Shown: positions 22,125 through 33,126, counted from the stretch's first letter. The stretch is DNA of 64,000 nt from Tolypeutes matacus (GCA_026826555.1 JAKSZT010053881.1:12205092-12269091); one strand, 5' to 3'. Notes: generated by a model from the letters alone, not told the origin. Translations and numbers: made by a program.

Positions 22125-23850
22125 ATGGGTAATCAGTCGACTTGATTAGAGGAATATTCCAAAAATTTGAAGACCCTGTTAAAGAATACAGGGGTATCTG
22201 TGACGACCCACGAGTCACTAGAACTCTTTTCCCTTGTACAAAAACATTGTTATTGGTTTCAGCCGCAAGGGCGGAAAGTGTTAAATTTGAAACAATGAAA
22301 ACTAGTAATGAAATCATTGCAGCGAGCTTATCAAAAAGGGGAAACAGTTCCTCTTCAAGTAGGGTCTTTGTATAGTCTTATTTCTGTTGCTCTTGAACCA
22401 TTACAGTCAGATGAAAATAAAGATAATTAAAATGGATACTGCTATTGTTAAAACTGTAGCAGAACAAGCTAATGATGATTTTAATGTAAATATATATGAA
22501 AAAATTAATGAACAGGCAAAAACAGATAAACTCATGTCTAATAAAAAGGAAAAAAAGAAAAAGGGAGTTTATGGAACTTTTCCAGCGGTCGTTAAGCCGT
22601 CTGCTCCAAAAGATGATTTATTGTCTTTTGAACCAGCATCTGCGCCTCCTAAGGTATCTACTGATCCATTCTTTACAACATTTGATGACCCTCCAAAAGT
22701 TTCTGTTTTTGTGCCAGCACCATCCTCTTCAATTATGAAAAGTATAGCACAGGGAAATAGAGAAGGAAATTCAGAGGCTATGCAATATTTTTTTACTTTT
22801 CCATTAACAGTAACTCAAATTCCAGTAGATGCTAACAATCCCCAAGGGGGTGTACAATATGAGCATGCTTCTATTCCTTTTAAAACTATCAAAAAATTAA
22901 AACAAGCATGCACTCAATATGGCGTAAATTCTCCTTATACTCAAGAATTGGTGCAAGAAATGGCACAAGCAAACAGATTAATACCCTGGGACTGGGATTT
23001 GTTAGCTCAAGCTGTTCTTAATTCAGCAGAATTTTTACAATTTAAAACTTGGTGGGCTGATGAAGCTAATATTGTAGCACGACGAAATCAACAGCAAAAT
23101 CCACCAGTGCCTATTACTGCTGAACAAATATTAGGAACAGGTCAATGGGCTGGGATTTCTTGCCAAGCTCAATATGATGATATTGCCATTGTACAAGTGC
23201 GATTGTGCTGCCTAGCTGCCTGGCCATGAATCTCCACCCCTGGACAGGCTGTACAAACATTTTCAAAAATTGTTCAAGGAAATACTAAACCCTATGATGA
23301 ATTTGTAGTAAGGTTGGCAGATGTAGTCAACAAAACAGTAACTCAATCTGATCTTAAAGAAATGCTTATTCTAATGTTAGCTTTTGATAATGCTAACAGT
23401 GAGTGTAAAAAAGCTTTATGTCTGATAAAGGCAAATGGAAGTACTTTACAGGATTATATAAAAACATGCCAAAATATTGGGCCTAATACCTATAACATGA
23501 ACCTTCTTGCAGCTGCTCTAAAGGAACATAGTCCTAAGATTAATAATTTAAATTGCTTTAAATGTGGGAAACCAGGTCATATGAAAAAAGATTGCCAAGC
23601 CAAAACTAGTGTAAAAGCGCCATCTAACAGCAATAATAAATCAATACCAACTCGTATGTGTCCGAAATGCCAAAAAGGGTTACGCTGGGCCAAAGAATGC
23701 CATTCTAAGTATCATAAAAATGGTAGTCTTATTAATAAGTTGGAAAACTTCCAAGCGGGCCTTGCTCAAGGCCCTGAGACAAACAATATTAGCACATTTC
23801 CCAGCCTAGCTCAAATCTACCCAGTCAGCAATGGAGCAGTTCACTCTGGC
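22125..23850 (+). pseudogene. gag: Provirus 1 gag (matrix, capsid, nucleocapsid), broken
   Basis: Gag precursor of a betaretrovirus-like element. A start at 22,125 gives a myristoylation-type MGNQS beginning but meets TGA at 22,143. The frame changes near 22,385, then runs 22,387-23,229 and, after a TGA at 23,227 and further stops, 23,314-23,856. A capsid-type segment lies at about 22,760-23,190. The nucleocapsid has one intact CCHC knuckle (about 23,554-23,594) and a second at about 23,659-23,700 whose His position reads Arg. A proline-rich stretch (PSAPKDD) precedes the capsid. The end is split by a SINE at 23,865-23,964. Confidence 0.92.
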
Positions 23851-23864
23851 CTGTAACAGAACTT

Positions 23865-23964
23865 TTTTTTTTTTTTTTTTTTTACCGGGAGGTCCCAGGG
23901 ATCGAACCCGGGTCCCTCCATGTGGGAGATGGACGCCCAACCAGTTGAGCCACATCCGACCCCT
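23865..23964 (-). repeat. DAS-type SINE inserted at the gag/pro border
   Basis: T-run then ccgggaggtcccagggatcg and the reverse tRNA-like head. Flanked by a perfect 14-bp duplication, ctgtaacagaactt, at 23,851-23,864 and 23,965-23,978. Provirus 2 has the uninterrupted empty site near 39,330-39,345. Confidence 0.95.
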
Positions 23965-24093
23965 CTGTAACAGAACTTAAGGCAGTTACCAAAAGCAGTA
24001 CAGCTGTCGATCCTTCCTCAGCTGAAACTAAGTTTATTACTCCTTCACTGAGTATACCCAAAATAAGAACAAGAATTAAATGGCCTACCCCAG
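23965..24093 (+). pseudogene. pro: Provirus 1 dUTPase/pro stub
   Basis: About 130 bases collinear with provirus 2 (39,331-39,458), including aagtttattactccttcactg. Similarity stops abruptly after cctaccccag at 24,093, where the foreign segment begins. Confidence 0.85.
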
Positions 24094-26805
24094 AAATCTG
24101 AACTTCGAGCCTAAGTGTACTCCTAAAGAGTAGTAATCCAAAATATACATGTTAAATATCTGTATAAACTGCTAAATTAAAGCTTAACTGTATTTATGCT
24201 ATTTAAGTTGTCCTAGCTGGTTGCTAATTATGAACAAAAGTGTTTCAGAAAACAAGCTTATATATTACAGGTAACACAGATTCCAGAAAAAATCTTAAAA
24301 ACAGTAAAATCAAAGATGTGAAATGATGGAGGGCTTGAAGACAGCCATACCAAAGGAGTAAAAATTATGGGTAAAATTAGTAAGCTTTATGTTTCTGTTA
24401 GTGTGTCATAATTCTTTTTGTATTTGTCTGTTTGTTCAGTGTCAGTGTATATTTTAATACCTCCGGATGGTAATATTAAATTAATAAATGAAAATTATAA
24501 TAAGAGCTCTATTCAAATGGCCAAAAACTCTAAAAGCACTTATATTAGTAAATAAATATGGATATTAGTTTAAAATAATAAAAATAATTATACTCAAATT
24601 AAACCATTATTCTTACAAGTTTGTTTAATGTTGATGGTAATTATATGTTGTCAGAAGTTTGCTTGGAAATAGTTTCCAAAATCATTGTGGTAACAAGTAT
24701 GGAAGATCTATAAAAATGTTCTTTTATTATTAAAGAAAAAAAAGTAATTTTATCCTAAGATAAAATAACTAGTTATTAAAGCAAAGTAAAATGTGGGACA
24801 AAACCTGAATAAATATAAAAGTGCAAAAGGCTTGTAAAAAAAAGGAATTTTTGTGGTCAAAGCTAAGTAAAATTTAAGCAGTCTATCTATAAAAATTTAA
24901 AAGCTTTAATGTCAAACAATATAATAATATAAAGTTAAAGTTTTATTCTTTCTCAAAGTTTCTCAAGTTAGTAGTCTGTTTTATCAACATTGCTTCTTGA
25001 ACTTTAACCTTATCGTTTCCATGGAGAAACAGGTCTTATCACTTTTAAAAAGAACACAATGTTCGAACCTGCTTTCTCAAAGTCAAATCCTAAAAGATTG
25101 CTTTTATTTCAAACTGTCCCATATAAGATGGTCTTTTACCTAAAAAAAAGGTAAAATACTAAAAATAGTTAAGTTCATGTGATATAAGTTGAATGAAGTA
25201 TTTAAAACTGTTGTATGATTAAAAGAAATTTTCTAATTTTATAACAACTAAAGTTATATAAATAAAAGGTTCTTATGAATACTTTAAAGTGTATAAAATT
25301 CCTGAAAATTTAATAATGTTTCAATATAATAGTAAATAAAATATAATGTTATTAATCATAATTTTTAGTTATAGCTACAAAAAGAAAGCAGCCATTAAAG
25401 ACTGCCGGAGTAGTGTATAACAGTAAAATATAGTAAAATAAAATAACAGCCCTGCAACATGCAGTGGTCCCAAATATTGCTAGTTTGTTGCAAAAAATTA
25501 ATATCCAATTATGTCACTATCACTTTGTTTTAAAACTTGCTAAAGCTTTCTTTAATATTTTCTCAAACAAGTCAAGCCAGCCCACATTCCCCTTCCTGTA
25601 AAATAGCCAACAATAAATCAAGTTTATATTCAACACTGTCAGCAACAGCCCCAATTCTAATTATAATGTTAACAACAAAACCAATACAAGTATTAAAATT
25701 ACAAGTTAATGTATTACCCCACAGCCCAAATAGAAAATACTAATTTGTTTTTACCTATGCCTCAAACTATACAAAATAAAGAAATTGAGGTCATTCTAAT
25801 CATACTACTAAGAATCTTAAATGCTTAAAAAATAAAAGTTTATTCATTGGATGTCTGTTGTTGTATAATCTACTGTAGTTATGTATTATATATAATATAC
25901 TTAAATACTAATCAAAACTTCAGTACCATACATTGCATATATAAATAATTTAATAACTTGTATGTTACACATAAAAGTATTTTATTAAGTATATATATAA
26001 ATCTCTTGTTTTGAATTTGAACAGTCCTGAAACTGAATATATTTTTTAAAAACTCTGGCAAGTATTGTTCAAGCCTAAAAGTAAAACATCATACAGAAAA
26101 CTTTGTTAATCAACAAACCAATGCCTTGCTAGTTAACACTTTCACATTTCAGGAAAAATATTGGAAATTAAAATAATAAGCACATCAAGGATGTTTTGTA
26201 ACAAATTAAAAAAAAATAAAGTGCATTTCAACAGGTGTTGCATTCCTCCCTGGGGGAGCTGGCCACTCTCCCAGGAATTGATGCATAAACCTTAAAATGT
26301 ACTGTCCATGGAGTGTTGTGTTCCTTCCTAAGGAGGCTGGCCCCTTCCTCAGGAATTAGCAAAATACTCACAAGTTGGCATCTATAGTATCAAATTCATT
26401 AATCCTAAATACAGTCAACCCAAACTCTAGTATCAGTTGCTACTTCAACAATTCAACACTTCCTGGCTAAAAGCTAAATATCGGTAAGTATATATATATA
26501 TATATATGACTGCTCTATTTATCTGTCATTCTGTAACTTTGTTCAATATTAACTTATCTTTTAATTAGTTATATTATTTATGTTTCTCACCCTAATTGTC
26601 AGTATAAGCTTATCAAACTAAATATACATATCAACATTTATCTTGTATCTATCCAGAACTCTAGCCAAAAATAAGCCAAGTATATCAGTGTATCCCCTGA
26701 TTTAGTAAGCCTGTGAATGTATGTATACTTATCATAAAAAATTAACAGTTAAACCTCTATTTATAAATACTACAAAAACATAAAAGGGGGAAATAGTGAG
26801 GTGTG
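24094..26805 (+). other. Unidentified AT-rich segment replacing pol
   Basis: About 2.7 kb with no similarity that I can see to provirus 2 pol (39,459-42,350) or to any domain; stops in all frames, and the longest frame (25,537-25,743) has no motif. Composition is strongly AT. It contains (ta)n near 26,490-26,507, two related hairpin-like units at 26,235-26,365, and ends in aaaagggggaaat (26,784-26,796), which matches the polypurine tract of provirus 2. Similarity to provirus 2 returns near 26,815. It may be the 3' region of another retroelement, or captured host DNA. Confidence 0.8.
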
Positions 26806-27020
26806 AGAACAATTATATCAAGCATTATTTACAATAAATTTTTTAAGCCAAAGGGCAGAATCATATACATCAGCAGCAAAGCATTTCTGGCAAAAATCAG
26901 GCAAAAATACAGAAACAAATATTAGACAACTAGTTTATTGAAAGCATAAAAATAATAATCAATGGGAAAAGGCAGAAGTTAAGTTAGGATATAGGGTCGA
27001 GGTCTTGCTCTTATCATTAC

Positions 27021-27022
27021 AG
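27021..27022 (+). promoter_or_regulatory. env splice acceptor, provirus 1
   Basis: cttgctcttatcattacag, collinear with the acceptor in provirus 2 (42,531-42,532) that was used in the retrocopy. Confidence 0.75.
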
Positions 27023-27109
27023 ATAAAGGAGACCAGCTTTGGGTCCCGTCCAGATGTCTGAAACCTAGACATAAACAAGCCGAAGAAGCTAACACAAGAA
27101 GCAGAAAAG

Positions 27110-27337
27110 ATGGTAACTTCTAAAAGTCAGAATGTCACTCTAACACAGTTATTCTTTGCTATGCTTACCTTGACAACCACAGCAGTAAGTAGTGCACCTT
27201 CACATAATTATACATATTGGGCTTATATTACTAATTCACCTCTTTTAGAATTGTTCACTTGGGGGGACAAATCCTACCCATTTATATTAATTAGTCTTTT
27301 CATTTTCCTGGGTCTGTTGATTCTCGCCTTCCTCTAA
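27110..27337 (+). pseudogene. env: Provirus 1 env 5' part (signal peptide and SU start)
   Basis: A 75-codon frame with a hydrophobic signal-like segment (LFFAMLTLTTTAVSSA, residues about 12-27), an N-glycosylation site NYTYW and a second hydrophobic stretch at its end. It stops with TAA at 27,335-27,337. The following SU sequence (27,338-27,833) has stops and indels relative to provirus 2. An internal splice donor, gca|gtaagt, lies at 27,184/27,185, just after the signal segment and in phase 0. Confidence 0.85.
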
Positions 27338-27938
27338 AACATGAGGAGGAAGGGAAATTTATTGAAAATTTAGCCTTGCCTTTTCTTGAATGACCTATCT
27401 GCATAGAATCCATCGATCCATGTATACAGCCCCAAAATCATAGTACAAAGTGATAAATGGCATACATTCCATGTTTCATCTGAGGTTGTGCTCTTTAATA
27501 ATTCCTATAGAATTGTAAAGATTCGGACCCTTATAGGGATACCAAAACCTAATGTAAACACAGCCATAAATTGAAAAATTAATAATTCAACAAAAACAAC
27601 TAATGAAAGCTCTCGTTATTTTTGGAATTTTGGGAACATCATAAGTATAAATACATCACTAAATTGGACTCATCAGGGAAGATTTATCCCACAACTATGG
27701 GACACTAAACTTAACAAAACTAAAAATTATTTGTGGAAATTATTTTTGGGAACTAGCCCAATTTTTGGATGGCAAGGCAGTAAAACTAATATTACCAGTT
27801 TAAAAAGAAAATCCACTTAATTTCCTAAAGTATGTGTACGAGATTGTTTTTATAGTAGGAACAGTGAACATTAATCAAACATGGTTTTTCTGCAGCAATT
27901 GCTCCCTTTACACTTGTGTATCAGAATCTGTTTTACAG
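27185..27938 (+). other. Predicted internal env intron, provirus 1
   Basis: Donor GTAAGT at 27,185 and acceptor tctgttttacag ending 27,938. Both are at positions equivalent to the intron removed in the retrocopy (provirus 2: 42,660-43,516). Both exon ends are in phase 0. Confidence 0.7.
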
Positions 27939-28781
27939 GAGAGTTCTGCTGCAGTTCTAATGGGGCGATGGCGTCATGGAATATGGCTTCCGGTTCGCCT
28001 GAATCGCTGCTGGCAGTCTTCCCCTGAGAGCCAAATCCTTTGGCACTTTCTAAATCATTATTTGAAAAGAACCAAATGTTTGATTAGATTAATTATAGCT
28101 GCTGTATTAGGGCTTATAGGTATTATTACAGCTGCTGCTGTGGCAGAAACTACCCTACATGAGAATGTACAAACACAACAATATGTTAGAAATTGGCATC
28201 ATAATGCCAGTGAGCTATGGCATAGTCAAGCATATATAGATGAGCAAATTAATAATAGGCTTAATGACTTAGAGATGGCTGTTACACAAATGGGAGATCA
28301 GGTATATAATCTAAATTTAAAACAAGGTTTGAAGTGTGATTGGAATGAAAGTGCTTTTTGTATCACTTCTCTCCCATACAATGACTCCCATTGTGAATGG
28401 GAAAAAATTCAAAATCATTTAATAGGTCATCACACAAATTTATCTATAGAAATTACAGATTTGCAAAAGAAGATTTTGAGCATATCTCAGAATCAACTTA
28501 CTACGCTTCCAGGTAGCGAATTTTGGCAATCAGTGACAGATCAATTGAATAAAATAAACCCCTTACATTGGTGGAAATTGACCTCTGTATTTGCTAACTT
28601 CGGTATGGTGATCATTGGTGCTCTGCTACTCTTAACTGTATTAGGAGGCATTCGCAAAGCCCTGCTGTCCTGCATTAATAGGGCTGAAAAGGGCAGCCAT
28701 GCCAATAATTTGATTCTGCTTAAAACCCTTAACTCTCAAACCCCTGTCCATGGAGCTTGGCTGGTGGCCAGTGACAGGTAA
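27834..28781 (+). CDS. env: Provirus 1 env TM region, open frame
   Basis: A 315-codon frame covering the SU C-terminus and transmembrane subunit of a class II Env. Visible parts: the former SU/TM cleavage site read as KRTKC (the last basic residue is lost; provirus 2 keeps RRTKR), a hydrophobic fusion-peptide-like segment at residues 84-104, a polar heptad-like region, a CDWNESAFC disulfide-loop motif (168-176), several N-X-S/T sites, and a membrane span at about 253-271 followed by a basic cytoplasmic tail. The first 35 codons precede the predicted splice acceptor. The open length contrasts with the broken gag and SU. As a full Env it cannot be made, because SU is interrupted. Whether the frame is translated from a spliced RNA is not known. 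Confidence 0.85.
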   Translation: MYEIVFIVGTVNINQTWFFCSNCSLYTCVSESVLQESSAAVLMGRWRHGIWLPVRLNRCWQSSPESQILWHFLNHYLKRTKCLIRLIIAAVLGLIGIITAAAVAETTLHENVQTQQYVRNWHHNASELWHSQAYIDEQINNRLNDLEMAVTQMGDQVYNLNLKQGLKCDWNESAFCITSLPYNDSHCEWEKIQNHLIGHHTNLSIEITDLQKKILSISQNQLTTLPGSEFWQSVTDQLNKINPLHWWKLTSVFANFGMVIIGALLLLTVLGGIRKALLSCINRAEKGSHANNLILLKTLNSQTPVHGAWLVASDR

Positions 28782-28834
28782 GACCTTCAGAGGAGGGCAA
28801 CCTAAGACAGGCACAATCACCCTGGACAAAAAAC

Positions 28835-28847
28835 AAAAAAGGGAGAA
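28835..28847 (+). promoter_or_regulatory. Polypurine tract, provirus 1
   Basis: aaaaaagggagaa immediately before the 3' LTR; plus-strand DNA primer site. Confidence 0.9.
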
Positions 28848-28848
28848 T

Positions 28849-29239
28849 TGTTGGAAAAGATGCTGAGAGTCAGAGCATAAAGGGTTAAGCATTTAAAAAG
28901 CATGCTTGCTGGCAGAGAAACATTAGTAAATGTCTCCAAGAACACTGCATACTGCAGACATCAGTAGGAGGAGGCAAGGCAGAATGAACTCACCACTAAG
29001 ATGGTATTGTCTGAATTCCTAAGAAAGATTGTCTAGGAACACAGAAACAGACAACGCTCTTACGTGCCAAGCTGAGGAACTAGCGAAGGACGCCCTACTT
29101 TTGTTATCAGCTTTGTAGTATAAAAAGCAGCTTCAGCCTAAATAAACTTGTCTGCATTCCACATGGAGTGAGGTCCCCTGATCCCAATCTTTCTTTGGAT
29201 CATTCCCGGCATCGTCTACCTCCACGTTGAATTACAACA
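28849..29239 (+). repeat. 3' LTR of provirus 1
   Basis: 391 bp, same ends and length as the 5' LTR, with about seven substitutions. Followed by the duplicated target aacatt at 29,240-29,245. Confidence 0.95.
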
Positions 29240-29245
29240 AACATT

Positions 29246-30063
29246 TATTAGTTCAGCTTCAAGAAAAACAGTCTTATATATGCAATTTTACCCATATTCA
29301 TATTTCACATGCAGTTTGCTTATGCTATAATTTCCCATGTAACATTTCCTTTTACATGACCTTAGACTTTCCCTTTAAACCATTGTCATACCCATATAAT
29401 AGCACTGCTAGTTACAAACATCATGTTGTGCTTTCACCTTTTCTTTTCATTTCCAACGGTTAACACACATCTTTTTAACCAATTCTGCACAAGTTAACCC
29501 TCAGCTTTCTATTCTCTAACCACATTCTATTTTTCTGGTGACCCATATTCAAGTTATTAACTCTTTGAGATTACACAATATATTTAGTTCATAGTAGTGC
29601 AATCATACAGTATTTGTCCTTTTGTGTCTGGCTTGCTTCAGTCAACATAATGTGCTCCAGGTTAATCCATTTGTTATATGCTTCACGACTTCATTTCTTC
29701 TTACAGCTGCATAATATTCCATCATGTATGTACACCACAGTTTGTTTATCCATTCATTGATTGATGGACACCTGGGTTTTTTCCAGCTTTTGGCAATTGT
29801 GAATAACGCTGCTATGAACCTCAGTGTGCAGATGTCTGTTTGTGTCACTGCTCTCAGTTCTTCTGAGTAGTGGTATTGCCGGGTCAAGTGGCAAATCTAT
29901 ATTGACCTTCTTTAGGAACTACCAAATAGTCCTTCTACATTCCCACTACAGTGAGTAAGTGTTTCTATCTCTCCACAGCCTTTCCAACACTTGTAGTTCT
30001 CTGTCTTTTTCATAGTGGCCATTCTAATAGATGTGACATGATATCTCATTGTAGTTTTGATTT
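29246..30063 (-). mobile_element. Antisense L1, left flank of provirus 2
   Basis: Reverse-complement L1 3' region (gcataatattccatcatgta, ttatccattcattgattgatgg, ttttcatagtggccattctaat). It resumes at 44,995 after provirus 2. The first 300 bases (29,246-29,560) are an L1-like 3' UTR or unknown AT-rich sequence. Confidence 0.7.
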
Positions 30064-30069
30064 GCATTT
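30064..30069. repeat. 6-bp target duplication of provirus 2 (left)
   Basis: gcattt, repeated at 44,989-44,994. Confidence 0.85.
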
Positions 30070-30286
30070 TGATGGAGTTTCAATTAAAGGCCATGACTAC
30101 TGACAGAAAGCAGGTCACCTTGGAATATAATAAACAAGCTCTCCAGTCTCATGCTCTAGGAGCTGGGTGGGGAAACATCCTGAGACAATGCCTGTAAATT
30201 GCAGAAATGTAAAAGGACTGAGTCATTGACCTTTAAGACTTGTTGATTTCAGCTCATATGTAACTGTTAAGTATCTATTACCCTTG
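30070..30286 (+). repeat. 5' LTR of provirus 2, truncated
   Basis: tgatggagtttcaattaaagg through gtatctattaccctt; matches the first half of the 3' LTR at 44,591-44,810. Cut by the L1 5' end at 30,287. Confidence 0.93.
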
Positions 30287-32081
30287 GGGGGGGCCAAGAT
30301 GGCATTAGTGTAGGAGGGCACACACTGCAAGCTCCCAGAGCAAGGCGGATTGTGGACGGGTTTCTGCCCGGGGGTCTGTGCTGTGCACGCGTGGAGTGAG
30401 AAGCTTGGGATATTTATCTGCGCGGATCAAAGGCATGGACGGAACAGTAGAGATTCATGAGTTTTAAGTCTGCCGGTGGTGGTTGGCACAGACGGCTGAG
30501 CTCCGCGGTTAGGGAGAAAAACAAAACAAACAAACAAAAAAAAAACGGCCACTTGGAGCTGCAAGTGAGGCGAGAAAGTTTTATTTTCTGGGGATCTGGC
30601 TGCCAGGCGCCCCTTGGACCTTGTGTGAACAGAACAGCTGGAGCTAAGTGGCACCCGGTGAACGGGAGGGGGGATTCTGGTCGGGGGACAGAGCTGATTT
30701 GCCTAGCTGCCCAGGGATAAGACCTGGGCTGCCGCGGAGTCAGGAAGAAGGGACACTCCCCAAAAGAGGAAGGGTTCTGTTGGAAGACAGGGAAGGGTAT
30801 TTTTTATTTTTATTTTTCGACATCGATCTGGCTGCCTGCACCACCCCATAGCTTTGGGGAGCAGATAAGCTGACCTAAAGCAGCATCAGGCTGAGAGCAG
30901 TCGCGAATCTGCAGTCAAACTGATTTACATAACAACCTGGTGACACTGGTGCTCAGCTCCAGAAGGGGCGGAATCGGCCGTCTTTAGCACTCTGCACTGA
31001 CTAACATCAGAGCTACAGCTACCCTGGGGAGTCCAGGAAGTGGGATGTACTTGATTAATTTCCACAGGCCCAGCTAGGGTCCCTTCCATAAGGGGATTGG
31101 TCTAGAAGAGGAATTATTTTGGGTCCTGTATTTTGCTAAAAAAAAAAAAGTGAGAAGGCCACTTCAATAAATGAAAAATAAATTCTTTTTAATTTAGTTT
31201 AATAGCTAAAAGCTGCTTCAGGACCTGCATATAGAACCCTGTGGGGAAATTGGTTGATAAACACTAGTAGGCAGAGAGGATCCACGTGGACCCTATGGGA
31301 ATCATTGACCCTCCTTAACTCTGTTTGATTGCTTGCCTGTGTGGATCTTTGGTTTCTCTGTTTCTTTCTGGTCTCTTGCTTTTCTTTCCTCTCTCCTCCC
31401 CCCTTTCTTTTTTCTTTCATTTTTTAAAAAAATTAGGTGCTGCTAGCTTGTCGCTTCTTTCCTGTGCTTCTTCTTCAGTAATTTCCCACTCACTGTCTAT
31501 ATTGATTCTGTATTACAAACTATCGCTTATCCTGCCTTCCTCTTTCTGCCTTCTGTTTTCTGCTGTGGCTCTTAGATACTACATTTTTTCATAGGCCCAC
31601 AAGTTAAGGGTGTCAATTTCTATTCCATCTATTTTGTTTTCTTCCTTTTTTTTTTTTATTAGTATTAACTTTTTCCTTTCAGCCCTTTCTTTACTATTTC
31701 TCTCCCCCCTCACAATTCTAGCCTTCTAAATCACTATATATATATTCCTCCATTTGTTTTCCCAGTCCATTGTAGGAACTCCACTTTTTTTCCTATTACT
31801 CTACACTGCCTACACAAGTTAAATATTCATCTCATTAAGTCTCATTTTGCCCCTCTTCTAACTTTTATCAATATTAATATTATCCTTCTGCCTTCCTTAC
31901 ATCTTTTGATTCCTCTGGCCCTAACCTTTTGCCTTCAAGGAAACATAGAAAGAAATAAGGAAATAAAATAAGAAGAAAAACTGCCAAAGAGAAAACTTAA
32001 CTCACACGCAGAACCACCAGCTAAATAAAACTCTAGAGCATAGAGAAAATCTAATCAACTGAATAAACCCATCAAGATAAT
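30287..32081 (+). promoter_or_regulatory. L1 5' UTR / internal promoter
   Basis: GC-richer leader with a YY1-type site (CCAAGATGGC, 30,295-30,304) at the very 5' end, where YY1 positions L1 transcription starts. The presence of this end indicates a full-length 5' terminus. Confidence 0.8.
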
Positions 32082-33062
32082 ATGATAACCAGAGGGCAAC
32101 AAAAAAATACAAATGACTCTGAGAAACAGGAAAAAATGGATCAGTCCAATGAACAAAATAAAAATCAGGAAGCGATGCAGAACATAGAACAACTAATCAA
32201 AGCTATCCAAACAAATATCATGGACCAACTTAAAGAACTGAAGGAAGTGATTAAGGATATAAAGAAGATACTGGGAGAACATACTGAAGAAATAGCAAAC
32301 ATGCCTAAAAAGGTAATGGATATGATGGTGAACAATGGCATAAGCCAAGAAATGAAAAAGATGCTGGATTCATATAACAGCAGATTTGAACAGGCAGAGG
32401 AAAGAATTAGCGATATGGAAGACAACACAGCTGAAATCAAAGAGATAGCAGAACAGATAGACAAAAAGATAGAAAAAATCCAGCATGGACTCAGGGAATT
32501 AACCGATAATATAAAATGCACAAACATACGCATTATGGCCATCCCAGAAGGAGAAGAAAAGGGAAAGGGAACAGAAGGAATGTTGAAGGAAATAATGGCT
32601 GAAAACTTCCCAACTCTATTGAGAGAGATGGATGTGCAGATCCAGGAAGCACAGCGCACCCCAAATAGTATAAATCCCAACAGGCCAACTCCAAGACATA
32701 TACTTGTCAAGCTGTCCAATGCTCAAGACAAAGAGAAAATACTCAAGGCAGCAAGAGAAAAGAGAACCATCACATACAAGGGAAGCACAATAAGATTAAG
32801 TGCTGATTTCACAGCTGAAACCATGGAGGCAAGAAGACAGTGGTATGACATATTCAAAATACTAAAAGAAAAAAGCTTCCAGCTGCGAATTCTCTATCCA
32901 GCAAAACTGGCATTTAAAAATGATGGAGAGTTCAAAATATTCACAGACAAACAGCAATTAAGAGAGTATGTCAAGAAGAAACCAGCACTTCAAGAAATAC
33001 TAAAGGAATCTCTACAAGTTGAAAGGAAAAAACAAGGGAGAGAGAGTTGGAGGAGAGTTTAA
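32082..33062 (+). CDS. L1 ORF1 protein (RNA chaperone), open
   Basis: 326 codons with no lesion. The N-terminal half is a Lys/Glu-rich coiled coil (about residues 20-150) that trimerises L1 ORF1p. It is followed by an RRM-like domain (NIRIMAIPEGEE at about 149-160) and a C-terminal domain (TPRHILVKLSNAQDKE through KGSTIRLSADFT). ORF1p binds L1 RNA in cytoplasmic ribonucleoprotein particles. The length is close to that of human ORF1p. The ORF2 start lies 64 bases downstream, as in other L1s. The open frame suggests a young insertion. Confidence 0.93.
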   Translation: MITRGQQKNTNDSEKQEKMDQSNEQNKNQEAMQNIEQLIKAIQTNIMDQLKELKEVIKDIKKILGEHTEEIANMPKKVMDMMVNNGISQEMKKMLDSYNSRFEQAEERISDMEDNTAEIKEIAEQIDKKIEKIQHGLRELTDNIKCTNIRIMAIPEGEEKGKGTEGMLKEIMAENFPTLLREMDVQIQEAQRTPNSINPNRPTPRHILVKLSNAQDKEKILKAAREKRTITYKGSTIRLSADFTAETMEARRQWYDIFKILKEKSFQLRILYPAKLAFKNDGEFKIFTDKQQLREYVKKKPALQEILKESLQVERKKQGRESWRRV

Positions 33063-33126
33063 AAACAACTGAAAAGACAAAAAGAGAAACAAAACAACAT
33101 ATGACATACATTAACCCAAAGAAAAA

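Larger units (their letters stand above)
21589..29239 (+). mobile_element. Class II (ERV-K type) provirus 1, pol replaced
   Basis: Complete LTR-to-LTR provirus of 7.65 kb: 391-bp LTRs, Lys-tRNA primer site, broken gag, a dUTPase/pro stub, about 2.7 kb of foreign AT-rich DNA where pol should be, env with a broken SU and an open TM region, polypurine tract. I count about seven differences between the LTRs (roughly 1.8%), so integration is fairly recent on a mammalian scale. Without pol it could only have moved in trans. Compare provirus 2 at 30,070-44,988, which keeps pol. Confidence 0.95.

Noticed and set aside
32165..32719. 184-codon minus-strand frame
   Set aside because: Mirror of L1 ORF1 coding; composition effect of a Lys/Glu-rich gene, no independent signal.
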